Origin: JACCZR01 sp963844805
GTDB lineage: Bacteria > Actinomycetota > Thermoleophilia > Solirubrobacterales > Thermoleophilaceae
NCBI GenBank assembly: GCA_963844805.1
Contig: CAWJPU010000008.1
Coordinates: forward strand, 124,001-188,000
DNA: 64,000 bases
Direction: 5' to 3'
In this document: positions 39,878 through 49,653 of the stretch, in pieces
How the letters are laid out: the number at the start of each line of letters is the position of its first letter
Numbering within the stretch: position 1 is the stretch's first letter
Program-made: the position numbers and the translations under genes
The notes under the pieces: model-generated
What the model was told of the DNA's origin: nothing
Seen by the model: only the letters and a program-made list of their open reading frames with translations
Databases searched by the model: none

Positions 39878-41436
39878 TACCCACCAAGTGCTGAACCAGC
39901 CGCCGCCGCTGGCGCCGTACAACGTCTTCGACGCCGACCTCGCGCTGGGCGAGGCGATGGCGCGCGAGGGCGGCGCGTGGGGCGAGGACCGCCTGCGCGA
40001 CACCGGCGCGCTGGCCGGCACGCCGGAGGCCATCGAGCACTCCGAGCGCGCCGAGCGCAACGAGCCCCGCCTGCGCACCCACGACCGGTACGGCAACCGC
40101 ATCGACGAGGTCGAGCTCGACCCCTCCTGGGACTGGCTGCTGCGGCAGGCGGTCGAGCGCGAGATCCACTCGCTGCCCTGGCGCGAGGAGCGTGCGGGCG
40201 GGCACGTGGTCCGCGCCGGGCTGATGTACCTCTGGAGCCAGGCCAACGCGGGCGTCATGTGCCCCGTGTCGATGACCTACTCGGTGATCCCGGCGCTGCG
40301 CCTCAACGAGGAGCTCGCGGCCGAGTGGGAGCCGCGCCTGACCCTCCCCTCGCTCGACCAGGGCGCCCTGGCCGGGATGGCGATGACCGAGAAGCAGGGC
40401 GGCTCGGACGTCCGCGCCAACACCACCTCCGCCGAGCCCGCCGGCGACGGCCTGTACGAGATCACCGGCCACAAGTGGTTCTGCTCCTATCCGCCGTGCG
40501 ACGTCTTCCTGACGCTCGCCCAGGCCCCCGCAGGGCCTGTCCTGCTTCCTGTTCGAGAGCAGCGACCCGGGCTTCCGCGTCCAGCGGCTCAAGGACAAGC
40601 TGGGCACGCGCTCGCTGCCCTCCTCCGAGGTCGAGTTCCACGGGGTGAAGGGCCGCCTGGTCGGCGAGGAGGGCCGCGGCGTGGCGGCGATCACCCGCAT
40701 GGTCAACCACACCCGGCTGGACTGCCTGATCGGCTCGGCGGCCGGCATGCGCTGGGGCACCGCGCAGGCCGTCCACCACACCCGTCACCGGTCGGCGTTC
40801 GGCGCGCCGCTGGCCGAGCAGCCGCTGATGCTCAACGTGCTGGCCGACCTGGCGATCGAGTCGGAGGCCGCCACCGCCACGGCGATGCGCGTCGCCCGCG
40901 CCTACGACGAGGAGGACGCCCCGTTCCGGCGGCTCGCGACGGCGGTGAGCAAGTACTGGGTGTGCAAGCGCGCCCCGGCGCACGCCGTCGAGGCCCTCGA
41001 GTGCCTGGGCGGAAACGGGTACGTCGAGGAGTCCGGCATGCCCCGCCTGCTGCGCGACTCCCCGCTGAACTCCATCTGGGAGGGCTCGGGCAACGTGGCG
41101 GCGCTCGACGTGCTGCGCGTGATGGCAAAGGAGCCCGAGGCGCTGCCCGCCTTCATGGCCGAGCTGGAGCAGGCGCGCGGCGGGGACCTGCGCTTCGACG
41201 GGCACCTCGACAGGCTGCACGAGCTCCCCGGTGTCCGACCCGCAGTGGCAGGCCCGCCAGCTGGTCGAGGACCTGGCGCTGGGGCTCCAGGCGAGCCTGC
41301 TGGTCCGCCACGCCCCGCCCGAGGTCGCGCACGCCTTCTGCGCCTCGCGGCTGACGGGCACAGCGGCCGCGCCTTCGGCACGCTGCCCACCGAGGTGGAC
41401 GCCGAGCCGATCGTCGAGCGTGCGCTGGCGGTCTAG
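39849..41436 (+). CDS. aidB: AidB-like acyl-CoA dehydrogenase (frameshifted)
   Basis: FAD-dependent dehydrogenase, about 528 residues when shifts near 40528, 41230 and 41355 are bridged, the length of E. coli AidB (541). Shared stretches include HQVLNQPPPL, EAMAREGGAW, MAMTEKQGGSDVRANTT, ITGHKWFCS, RLKDKLGTRS, EVEFHGV, VCKRAPAHAVEALECLGGNGYVEES and NSIWEGSGN. AidB is linked to protection against alkylation damage, but here the operon partners (TetR, enoyl-CoA hydratase) suggest acyl-CoA oxidation. ATG 39849 has GAGGAGG 6 bases upstream. Confidence 0.87.
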
Positions 41437-41439
41437 CGG

Positions 41440-42271
41440 GTGGACACCCTCAGCTACGAGCTCGACGGGCGCGTCGCCCGGATCGTCCTCGACCGTCCCG
41501 AGCGCGGCAACGGCATCACGCTCGACATGCCGCGCGAGCTGGCCGAGTGCGTGGAGCGGGCCAACCTCGACCCCGATGTGCACGTGATCGCCCTCAGCGG
41601 GGCCGGCAAGGGGTTCTGCGGCGGCTACGACCTCAAGGAGTTCGCCGAGAACCAGATCGCCAACCACGACCCCTCGCATACGTGGGACCCGGTGCTGGAC
41701 TGGCAGTTCATGAGCCGCAACCTGCGCGGCTTCATGTCGCTGTTCCACTCCGACAAGCCCACGCTGACCAAGGTCCACGGCTTCTGCGTCGCCGGCGGCA
41801 CCGACATGGCGCTGTGCTCGGACCTGCTGGTGATCGCCGACGACGCCCGCATCGGCTACCCGCCCGCACGGGTGTGGGGCGTGCCCACGTCGATGCTGTG
41901 GGCCCACCGGATCGGCGCCGAGCGCGCCAAGCGGCTGCTGTTCACCGGCGACCTGCTCGACCGGGGAGCAGGCGGCGAACTGGGGGCTCGCGCTGGAGTC
42001 CCACCCGGCGCCGGAGCTGGACGACCGCTTCGAGGAGCTGGTGCAGCGGATCGCGCTGACGCCCGTCAACCAGCTGGTGATGCACAAGCTCGCGGTCAAC
42101 CAGGCGATCAAGGCCCAGGCGGTGGACTCCACCCAGACCCTGAGCGTGTTCTTCGACGGCATCGCCCGGCACACCCCGGAGGGCTACGAGTTCCAGCGCA
42201 AAGCGATGGAGGAGGGCTTCAAGGAGGCCGTGCGCGGGCGCGACGCGCCCTACGGCGACGCGAAGGGCTAG
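41440..42271 (+). CDS. Enoyl-CoA hydratase/isomerase family protein (one frameshift)
   Basis: Crotonase fold, about 277 residues after bridging a shift near 41968. IVLDRPERGNGITLDMPREL, the first oxyanion-hole segment SGAGKGFCGGYDLKEF and the second HGFCVAGGTDMALCSDLLV are clear; ARVWGVPTS follows. GTG 41440 is 3 bases after the dehydrogenase stop. The stop TAG lies in a CTAG shared with the convergent ATP-grasp gene. The substrate is unknown. Confidence 0.87.
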
Positions 42272-43467
42272 CCCGGGCGCAGACCCGTCAGCAGCTTGGC
42301 ATCGGCCTCCGACATTCCGTCGATCGGCTCGCCGTCCCAGTTCATGTCGCCCGCCATGGCCTCGAACAGGCCCTTGTGCTCGCGCAGGCTCTGCCCGGCG
42401 AAGTGGGCCACCGCCAGCGTCGAGTAGAGGGTCGGCATCGGGTCGCGCCAGCCCTTGCCCGCGTCCTCGACCTGGGCGAGGTCGTGGATGGTGTCGGGCA
42501 GCCGCTTGAGGTGGTCGGCGAAGCCGTCGGCCAGCACGGCCAGGTCCAGCTGCACGTGGCCGCCGGGGTCGAGCACGTAGGTCTCGCCCCCCGGCTCGAG
42601 GATCCCCTTCGACAGCTCGTCGCGGGGCATCAGCAGCACGCCGTCGGTCGGTCGCGGGTTGCACTCCACGTAGGTGAGCCCGTCGTCGGTGATGAGGAAG
42701 TCGAACGAGACCTGCCCCGTGTACTTCAGCTCGGCGATCACCGGCTCGATCAGCCGCAGCGCCTCCGTGGCGTCGATGGACTCGAACCCGATGCCCGTGG
42801 CGTGCTTCCACTGGCGCGGGATCCGGTAGAGCAGGTGCGAGGTGACCTTGCCCTCGTGGGCGGTGCTGTAGGAGCACACGGTCTCCCCCTCCACGAACGG
42901 CTGCACCAGCCAGGGCGACTCGGGCGTCGGGTGGATGTCCTCGATCTTCAGCGCGCCGGCCAGCGGGCCGGTGTTGGTCAGGCAGCTCACGCCGCCGCGT
43001 GAGAAGGCCGCGCGGGCGAAGTACTTGCCCATGCTGTCGGTGGCGTCCTTGAGCTCCTGGTCGCTGGAGGCGATCACGGTCTGCGGGATGGGCAGCCCGA
43101 GCTTGGTGACCAGCTGCTCGAACGCGCCCTTGTCGTGCAGGTGGACCAGCGTGGAGAACGGCGAGGCGAAGACGTCGGTGAACTGCTTGACGCGGTCGAG
43201 CTGGGTGGAGAGGTAGAAGACCTCCTCGAAGGCCGGGACGATCACGTCGATCGCGTTGTCCTGCGCGATCTTCTCCAACTCGGCGATGAAGCCGGTCGTG
43301 TCGCTGCGCGGCGACGGGTAGACGAAGTGGCCCGCAAGGTACCTGGAGTGGCTGCCGGGCGAGAGCGAGTAGTCGTCGGCGGCGTAGACCTCGTGGCCCT
43401 CCGACGCGAGCTTGCGGACCATGCCCAGCGCAAACGGCATGCGGGACGAGGTGACCAGGATCCTCAC
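42268..43467 (-). CDS. ATP-grasp enzyme of unknown substrate
   Basis: Intact 399 residues. The pre-ATP-grasp domain begins RILVTSSRMPFALGMVRKLASEGHEVYAAD; the ATP-grasp core has PSPFVEGETVCSYS-like residues (WLVQPFVEGETVC) and the metal site QVSFDFLITDDGLTYVECNPRPTDG with Asp, Glu and Asn ligands. It resembles carboxylate-amine ligases related to the large subunit of carbamoyl-phosphate synthase. GTG 43467 overlaps the VOC gene stop as GTGA. Coupling to a two-domain VOC protein gives no clear pathway. Confidence 0.82.
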   Translation of the reverse strand: MRILVTSSRMPFALGMVRKLASEGHEVYAADDYSLSPGSHSRYLAGHFVYPSPRSDTTGFIAELEKIAQDNAIDVIVPAFEEVFYLSTQLDRVKQFTDVFASPFSTLVHLHDKGAFEQLVTKLGLPIPQTVIASSDQELKDATDSMGKYFARAAFSRGGVSCLTNTGPLAGALKIEDIHPTPESPWLVQPFVEGETVCSYSTAHEGKVTSHLLYRIPRQWKHATGIGFESIDATEALRLIEPVIAELKYTGQVSFDFLITDDGLTYVECNPRPTDGVLLMPRDELSKGILEPGGETYVLDPGGHVQLDLAVLADGFADHLKRLPDTIHDLAQVEDAGKGWRDPMPTLYSTLAVAHFAGQSLREHKGLFEAMAGDMNWDGEPIDGMSEADAKLLTGLRPG

Positions 43468-44239
43468 GGGTCGAGCTCTCCTTCGAACAGGGCGAAGAAC
43501 GCGCCGGCGGGGTCCTGGGCCACCAGGAAGCGGCCGGCCGGGATGGGCGTGGGCTCGACGACCACCTGGCCCCCGCCGTCGGAGACCTGAGCCGAGGCGG
43601 CGTCCAGGTCGTCGACCGCGAAGTAGGCCAGCCAGTGCGAGGGCATGGGCGCCCCGTCGGGTAGCGGCATCATGCCCGCGTTGAGCGTCTCGCGGTTGTG
43701 GACGCTCCAGAAGGGCGGCCCGTCGCCGGTGTCCAGCGCGTCGAAGCGCCAGCCGAACAGCTCCTCGTAGAAGCGCTGGGAGGCCCGCGGGGTCCGAGGA
43801 GTTGAGCTGGGTCATGGTCAGCGCTCCGTGGGCGTTCACCAGGCCCGCGCCGATGCTCCTGCCGGGCTGCCAGAGCGCGATCATCGCGCCCTGCGGGTCC
43901 GCGAGCACGGACATGCGTCCCGCCTCCATCACGTCGAACGGACCCTGCAGCACCCTGGCGCCCAGCGACTCGGCCTTCTCGGTCGTGGCGTCGACGTCCT
44001 CGACGGTCACGTAGCAATTCCAGGCGGGCGGGATGCCCTCGCCGGGCGCCTCGAACAGCCCGGCCACGTCCTTGCCCTCCCTGCGGAGCATCGTGTAGAC
44101 CGGCCACGGAGAGGCGGGCGTGTCCTCGCTCTCCCAGCCGAACAGCCTCGAGTAGAAGCCCTTGGCGCCGCTCCGGGTCCGGCGTGACCAGATCGACCCA
44201 GGAGAAGGTGCCGGGCGCGTACTCCGTTCGCTCACCCAT
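43464..44239 (-). CDS. Two-domain VOC (glyoxalase-like) protein (two frameshifts)
   Basis: About 258 residues, two tandem glyoxalase-fold domains: FSWVDLVTPDP and FYSRLFGWESEDT ... NCYVTVEDVDATTEKAESLGARV ... DPQGAMIALWQPG, then FYEELFGWRFD ... LAYFAVDDLDAASAQV ... DPAGAFFALFEGE. Such proteins occur in actinomycetes as putative dioxygenases or resistance-type proteins with unknown substrates. Shifts near 44172 and 43794. ATG 44239 lies 10 bases from TATGGT. Confidence 0.85.
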
Positions 44240-44269
44240 TCAGCGCGCGACCATACAGTCCTCGCGACC
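44240..44269. promoter_or_regulatory. 30-base bidirectional promoter with overlapping -10 boxes
   Basis: ACCATACAGT at 44250-44259 gives TATGGT on the minus strand (10 bases before ATG 44239) and TACAGT on the plus strand (10 bases before GTG 44270). The boxes share the central TA, the same geometry as at 20624-20633. Confidence 0.68.
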
Positions 44270-46224
44270 GTGCTCGTGGTCTCCTACACAGCGCAGGCCG
44301 GGGGAGCCGGGCGCAGCCTGCTCGACTTCCTCGACGCCGTCGAGCCCCGGCCGCTGCTGGCGATCCCCGAGGGGCCGGTGGCCGCGTGGGCCCGCGCCCG
44401 CGGGACCGCGGTGGTCACGCTGCCCGAGCGCCCGCTCGAGGTGCGCGGCGGGCGGAGCGCCGCGGCTCGCGGACTGGCGGCCCACGCCCGCGACGTGCGC
44501 CGGCTGGTGCGCGAGCTCGAGCCCCCGACCGTCGTGGCCTGGGGCATGCGCAGCGCGATCGCGGCGGCTCCCGCGCTCGCGGGGTCCGGCGCCGAGCTGG
44601 TGGTCCGCCACGGCGACCTCGCCCCCGACCCGGCGATTGCGCAGGCGATGCAGGCGGCCTGCCGGCGGGCGGCGCTCACGATCTGCGCCTCGCGGGCGAT
44701 CGCCGGCGACCTGGGGCCGGTGGGCCGGGTGGAGGTGGTGCACCCGGGGGTCGACCTGGAGCGGCTGCGCCCGCCCGCCGGATCCGGCCCGACGACGGCC
44801 CGATCCTGCTGCTGGGCGCGATCGTGGGCTGGAAGCGTCCTGACCTCGCGCTGGAGGCCGTGGCCGCGCTCCCCGAGGCGCGGCTGCGGGTGGTGGGCGA
44901 GCCGTTCCTGGCCGGCGGGCGGCGGCTGCTGGAGGAGCTGCGCCGGCGCGCCGAGCAGCCCGACCTGGCCGGGCGGGTGGAGTTCGCCGGCGCCACGGAC
45001 GACCCCGCGGCCGAGCTGGCCGCCGCCTCGTGCCTGCTGCACTGCGCCGACGCCGAGCCCTTCGGGCGCGTGGTGGCCGAGGCGCTGGCCTGCGGCCTGC
45101 CCGTGGTGGCCCCCGCCGCCGGGGGCCCGGCCGAGCTGGTGGACGACGGCTGCGGCCGCCTGTACCCGCCCGGCGACGCCGCCGCGGCCGCCGCGGCGCT
45201 GCGCGAGGTGCGGGCCGACCGCCCGCGGCTGGCCGAGGGCGCGCGGGCGCGGGCCGAGCAGGCGGTGGACCTGGCCGACACCCGGCGGCGCTACCGCGAG
45301 CTGGTGCCGCCCCGGCCGCGGCCGGAGGCGGACGCCTCGCTGGTCACCGTGATCCACGACTCCGAGCCCCAGCTGCGCGCGCTGCTGGCCTCCGTGGAGC
45401 GCCCAGCTGCCAGGGCTCGAGGTGATCGTCGTCGACTCGGGCTCGGCGGACGGCGGCGCCGAGGCCGCCCGCGCGGCGGGCGCCGAGGTGGTCGAGCTGG
45501 GCGAGAACGTGGGCTACGGCCGGGCGGTCAACGCCGGGCTGGCGCCGGGCGACGCGCCCCGTGACGGTCGTGGCCAACCCCGACGTGGAGCTGGTGGACG
45601 GCTCGCTGGCCGCGCTGGCGGCCGAGGCCGCCCGCGGGCCGGACCGCCTGCTCGCGCCGGCGCTGCTGCGCCCCGACGGCTCCCGCCAGGACTCGGTCCA
45701 CCCCCTCCCCTCCTCGGCCGCCGAGCTGGCCACGAGCCTGATCCCGCCCGCCGCGCTGCCCGGCCCCGCGCGCCTGCCGGCCGACCCGTGGCGGGCCCAC
45801 CGCCCCCGGCCGGTGGGCTGGGCGGTGGGCGCCTGCCTGGTGGCGCGCACCGAGCTGCTGCGGCGGCTGGGGCCCTTCGAGCGAGGAGATCTTCCTGTTC
45901 GCCGAGGACCTGGACCTGGGCCTGCGGGCCGCCGAACAGGGGATCGAGACCTGGTTCTGGCCCCACGCCCGCGTGCTGCACCACCACGGCCACGCCACCC
46001 GCCGCGACGGCGAGCGCTTCGAGCTGCTGGCCCGCCGCCGGCGCGAGGTGGTCGAGCGGCGGCTGGGCCCGGCCCGCCGCCGTCGCGACGACGCCGCCCA
46101 GATGGTGACCTTCGCGACCCGGATCGCGCTCAAGACGCTGATGCGCCGCCCTGCGGAGCGCGAGCGCCGCCAGCTCACGGCGCTTCGCCGGGCGCGCCGC
46201 TCGCAGCAAGCGCGTCGGCGATGA
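44270..46224 (+). CDS. Fused GT4-GT2 glycosyltransferase (several frameshifts)
   Basis: About 650 residues. Residues 1-360 form a GT-B (GT4) enzyme: LLLGAIVGWKRPDLALEAVAAL, EFAGATDDPAAELAAASCLL and EPFGRVVAEALACGLPVVAP. The same frame runs straight into a GT2 domain: SLVTVIHDSEPQLRALLASV, VIVVDSGSADGG, GENVGYGRAVNAGL, VANPDVEL and FAEDLDLGLRAAEQG, which resembles rhamnosyltransferases of the WbbL type. Shifts near 44785, 45405, 45560 and 45885. Two successive sugar additions by one chain are inferred. GTG 44270 fits the TACAGT box. Confidence 0.82.
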
Positions 46225-47081
46225 GCTCGAGCTGTCGCGCCTCGTCGCCCAGCGGCCATACGTAGACGCGCTCGCAGCCGGCCGCGGCGTACGAGGCGAG
46301 CAGCTCGCCGCAGTGTCCGGCCGAGCCGACGCATACCTGCCCGCGAAGCTCAGCCGGGTCCCGTCCGAGCATCGGGGCGAGCACCTCCGTCATGACCCGT
46401 TCCTCCTCCGCGCGATCCTCGGTCACCCAGGTCCACATGGTCGAGAGCGCGTTGGGGAACCCGGCCGCCTCCCGCCCGCGGGCCTCGAGCAGGGCTGTCA
46501 GCTCGCCGCGCGCGGCGGAGAACACCTCCGGGGTGGTGTTGTAGGCCGACGCGAGCCAGCCGTCGCCCGCCCTGGCCACGCGCCGCAGCCCGGCCGGCGA
46601 GCCCCAGCTTCCGATCCACAGCGGGATCCCGCCCGGCCGCCGGGGTGCCGGCGCCAGGACCGCGTCGTCGTTCAGGAGCGCGCGCAGCTCCTCGATCGCC
46701 TCGTCGAAGCGCGGCCAGCGCTCCTCGAACGGGATGCCCAAGAGCTCGTAGTCGCGCTTGGAGGAGCCCGGGCCCCAGCGCGGCGACCACGCGGCCCTCG
46801 TGAGAGGACGTCGATGGCCGCCAGCGACTTGGCGAGCGCGACCGGCCCGCGCAGCACGGCGAGCGAGAGCGTGGTGGCCAGCTCCATGTCCCCCGAGCGC
46901 TCGATGACCGCCGCCAGCGCCGTCGGCCCGTCGAGCCAGGGCGTCTGGAAGACGAAGTGGTCGTTGGCCGAGACGGCGGCGAAGCCGCGGTCCCGGGCGG
47001 CATCGACCGTCACTCAGGCGGCCGAGCGACAGCGGCGTCGTCTCCGAAGCTCATCAACGGCAGATGGGCAGCGAGCTCCAT
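46175..47081 (-). CDS. LLM-class (luciferase-like) oxidoreductase, probably F420-dependent (frameshifted)
   Basis: About 300 residues when shifts near 47018 and 46785 are bridged. MELAAHLPLMSFG, GFAAVSANDHFVFQTPWLDG, LATTLSLAVLRGPVALAKSLAAID and PLWIGSWGSPAGLRRVARAGDGW follow the TIM-barrel order of the luciferase-like family. LLM proteins in actinomycetes commonly use F420, but FMN cannot be excluded. The 3' end overlaps the fusion glycosyltransferase by 50 bases on the opposite strand. ATG 47081 lies 6 bases from TCAAAT, a weak -10 box. Confidence 0.82.
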
Positions 47082-47137
47082 GCCCCTATTTGACCGCAAG
47101 AACCGCGTGCGAGGAGAGCGGAGCGCGCGCCGGCCTG

Positions 47138-47168
47138 AAAAAACGCTCAGTCCGCCTGAGCGCTTTTT
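47138..47168 (-). terminator. Rho-independent terminator at the end of the ATP synthase transcript
   Basis: Stem CGCTCAG (47144-47150) with CTGAGCG (47156-47162), loop of five, flanked by six A on one side and five T on the other. Read on the minus strand it ends in TTTTTT, so it stops transcription arriving from the atp/DUF5946 genes; it may also work in the other direction. Confidence 0.85.
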
Positions 47169-47197
47169 CGGCAGGGTGACCGCAAACGCCCGGGCCC

Positions 47198-47734
47198 TCA
47201 GCCGCCCTCGTCGAGCCAGGCCCTGATCGTCTCGTGGTGCGGCGCCCAGGCGCCCCACACGCTCAGCGCCCAGTCGCGCACCCGCGCGTCGCCCTCCTCG
47301 TGGCACGAGGCGTCGAGCACGTCCTGCACGGTCACGCTGCCCAGCGACGAGGGCGGCTCGAGCCAGCCGAACGGCCGCGAGCGCTCGCTCAGCGCGCCCC
47401 GCTGCGCGCCGGCGTGCTCCATGTCCGCCTCGCGCTCCAGCACCAGGCAGAGCACGGCCAGGTGGACCGCCACCGACTGCTCTGCCCGGTCGCCGGGCAC
47501 GCCGGGGTGTTGGGCCGCGTAGGCGTCGACGCCGATGGAGCCCGGGCCGGCGTAGCCCTCCGCCAGGACCTCCCCGTACAGGGCCCAGCACTCCGGAGAG
47601 GCACCGATGTAGGCGTGGGCCGGGCCGCCCGCGGCGGGCAAGTCGAGACCGCAGCCCGGGCAGCGCGACGTGGCTAGGAGCCGCCTTGGCCGATCTCGAG
47701 GAAGCTGTTCAGCCGCCTGACCTCGCGCACGCAC
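47198..47734 (-). CDS. DUF5946 family protein behind atpC (start unresolved)
   Basis: The core reads CPGCGLDLPAAGGPAHAYIGASPECWALYGEVLA ending in SVAVHLAVLCLVLERE, the layout of DUF5946 proteins: a CxxC zinc-finger-like start and a helical body. The function is not known. No ATG, GTG or TTG sits right before CPGCG. GTG 47734 is in frame but would overlap atpC by 61 bases; an indel near 47670 may hide the true start. It is the last gene before the terminator, so it is carried on the ATP synthase transcript. Confidence 0.7.
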   Translation of the reverse strand: MRARGQAAEQLPRDRPRRLLATSRCPGCGLDLPAAGGPAHAYIGASPECWALYGEVLAEGYAGPGSIGVDAYAAQHPGVPGDRAEQSVAVHLAVLCLVLEREADMEHAGAQRGALSERSRPFGWLEPPSSLGSVTVQDVLDASCHEEGDARVRDWALSVWGAWAPHHETIRAWLDEGG

Positions 47735-48090
47735 CGCTGGTGCTCCTCCGTGCCCTTCTCGGCCTCGTCGCGTGACTTCTCGGCCTCCTTGAGCTGGGAC
47801 TCGAGCTCCGAGCGGTCCAGGTCCTCGGGCTTCGTGGCCTCCTCGAGGATCAGCAGCGCGGAGTTGTCGATCACCTGCAGATAACCCTCGCCCTGGGCGA
47901 AGGTCACCACGTCGGACTCCGACTTGTAGAGGCGCAGCTCGGTCGGCTCCAGCATCGCCATCAGCGGCGCGTGGTGGGCCAGGATGCCGAGCCCGCCGGT
48001 CTCCGAGCGCGTGGAGACCATCTCCACCTCGTCGTCGAAGATCTGGCCCTCGGGAGTGAGGACCTCTACGGGGAAGCTACTCCTCGCCAT
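47674..48090 (-). CDS. atpC: F1Fo ATP synthase epsilon subunit
   Basis: Intact 138 residues. FPVEVLTPEGQIFDDEVEMVSTRSETGGLGILAHHAPLMAML is the beta-sandwich of epsilon; the C-terminal helical hairpin is acidic and Lys-rich (SQLKEAEKSRDEAEKGTEEHQRC). Epsilon couples rotation and can inhibit hydrolysis. ATG 48090 lies inside the end of atpD (14-base overlap), with GAGGA just upstream. Confidence 0.93.
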   Translation of the reverse strand: MARSSFPVEVLTPEGQIFDDEVEMVSTRSETGGLGILAHHAPLMAMLEPTELRLYKSESDVVTFAQGEGYLQVIDNSALLILEEATKPEDLDRSELESQLKEAEKSRDEAEKGTEEHQRCVREVRRLNSFLEIGQGGS

Positions 48091-49637
48091 TTTCCTCCTC
48101 CGACTCCTCCGAGGAGTCCTCTTCCTCCTCGTCATCGGACGTGTCCTGCACCACTTCGTCGATCGACGCCTTCATGTAGAAGGCGCGCTCGGGGACGTCG
48201 TCGTGCTTGCCCTCGACGATCTCCTTGAACGAGCGCACGGTGTCCTCGATCGAGACGTACTTGCCCTCCGAGCCGGTGAAGGCCTCGGCGACGAAGAACG
48301 GCTGCGACAGGAAGCGCTCGACCTTGCGTGCTCGCTGCACGAGCTGGCGGTCGTCGTCGGAGAGCTCGTCGATGCCGAGGATGGCGATGATGTCCTGCAG
48401 CTCCTTGTAGCGCTGCAGCGTCTCCTTGACCTGCGTGGCGACCTCGTAGTGCTCCTGACCGACGATGTCGGGCTTGAGGATCGTCGAGGTGGAGTCCAGC
48501 GGGTCGACGGCCGGGTAGATGCCCTTCTCCGCGATAGACCGCGACAGCGTCGTGGTCGCGTTGAGGTGGGCGAAAACCGATGCCGGCGCGGGGTCGGTGA
48601 GGTCGTCGGCCGGCACGTAGATGGCCTGCACCGAGGTGACCGAGCCCTCGCGCGTCGAGGTGATGCGCTCCTGCAGCTGGCCCATCTCGGTCTCCAGCGT
48701 GGGCTGGTAGCCCACCTGCGAGGGCATGCGGCCCAGCAGCGCCGAGACCTCCTGGCCCGCCTGGACGAACCGGAAGATGTTGTCGATGAACAGCAGCACG
48801 TCCTGGCCGCCCTGCTCGCGGAAGTACTCCGCCATGGTGAGGCCGGACAGGGCCACGCGCATGCGCGCGCCGGGCGGCTCGTTCATCTGGCCGAACACGA
48901 GCATGGTCTTCTCGAGGACGCCCGACTCCTTCATCTCGAGCCAGAGGTCGTTGCCCTCGCGCGAGCGCTCGCCGACGCCGACGAAGGCCGACAGGCCCTC
49001 GTGCTCCTCGGCGATGTTGCGGATCAGCTCCTGGATCAGGACGGTCTTGCCCACGCCGGCGCCGCCGAACAGGCCGACCTTGCCGCCCTTGGCGTAGGGC
49101 GCGAGCAGGTCGATGACCTTGATGCCGGTCTCCAGCACCTCGCGCGTCGGGGTCAGGTTCTCGACGCTCGGCGCGGTGCGGTGGATCGGCCAGCGCTCCT
49201 CGACCTCGACCTCGTCGCCGCCGTCGATCGTCTCGCCGAGCAGGTTGAAGATGCGGCCTAGCGTGACGTCGCCGACCGGGACGGTGATCGGCCCACCGGT
49301 GTCGCGGATCTCGGCGCCGCGCTGCAGGCCGTCGGTCGCGTCCATCGCGACCGCGCGCACGCGGTCGTCGCCCAGGTGCTGCTGGACCTCGAAGATCACC
49401 GTGTGCTTGCCACCCTCGCCGCCGCCCGGCTGGGCCTCGGTGCCGGCGAGCTTGGCCGTCGTCGTTGTCGCTCTCACCCGTCTGCGGGTCGAGCTCGGCC
49501 TCGAGCGCGGTGTTGATCTCGGGCAGGTCGTCGGGGAAGACGGCCTCGATCACCACGCCGGCGATCTCCTCGACGCGGCCGACGTTCTGTCCGCCGCCGT
49601 TCTTGCTCTCCTGCTCGCTCTGGGTGGCTGCTTCCAC
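48077..49637 (-). CDS. atpD: F1Fo ATP synthase beta subunit (one frameshift)
   Basis: Catalytic subunit, about 519 residues after bridging a shift near 49463. Walker A GGAGVGKT, the catalytic Glu region GVGERSREGNDLW, Walker B LLFIDNIFRF and DPAPASVFAHL are all present. Unusual features are an N-terminal extra loop (DPQTGESDNDDG, GTEAQPGGGEGGKH) and a C-terminal tail of about 20 mostly Asp/Glu/Ser residues after IDEVVQD. ATG 49637 has AAGGAGAAA upstream. Confidence 0.95.
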
Positions 49638-49653
49638 GTTTCTCCTTGCTCGT

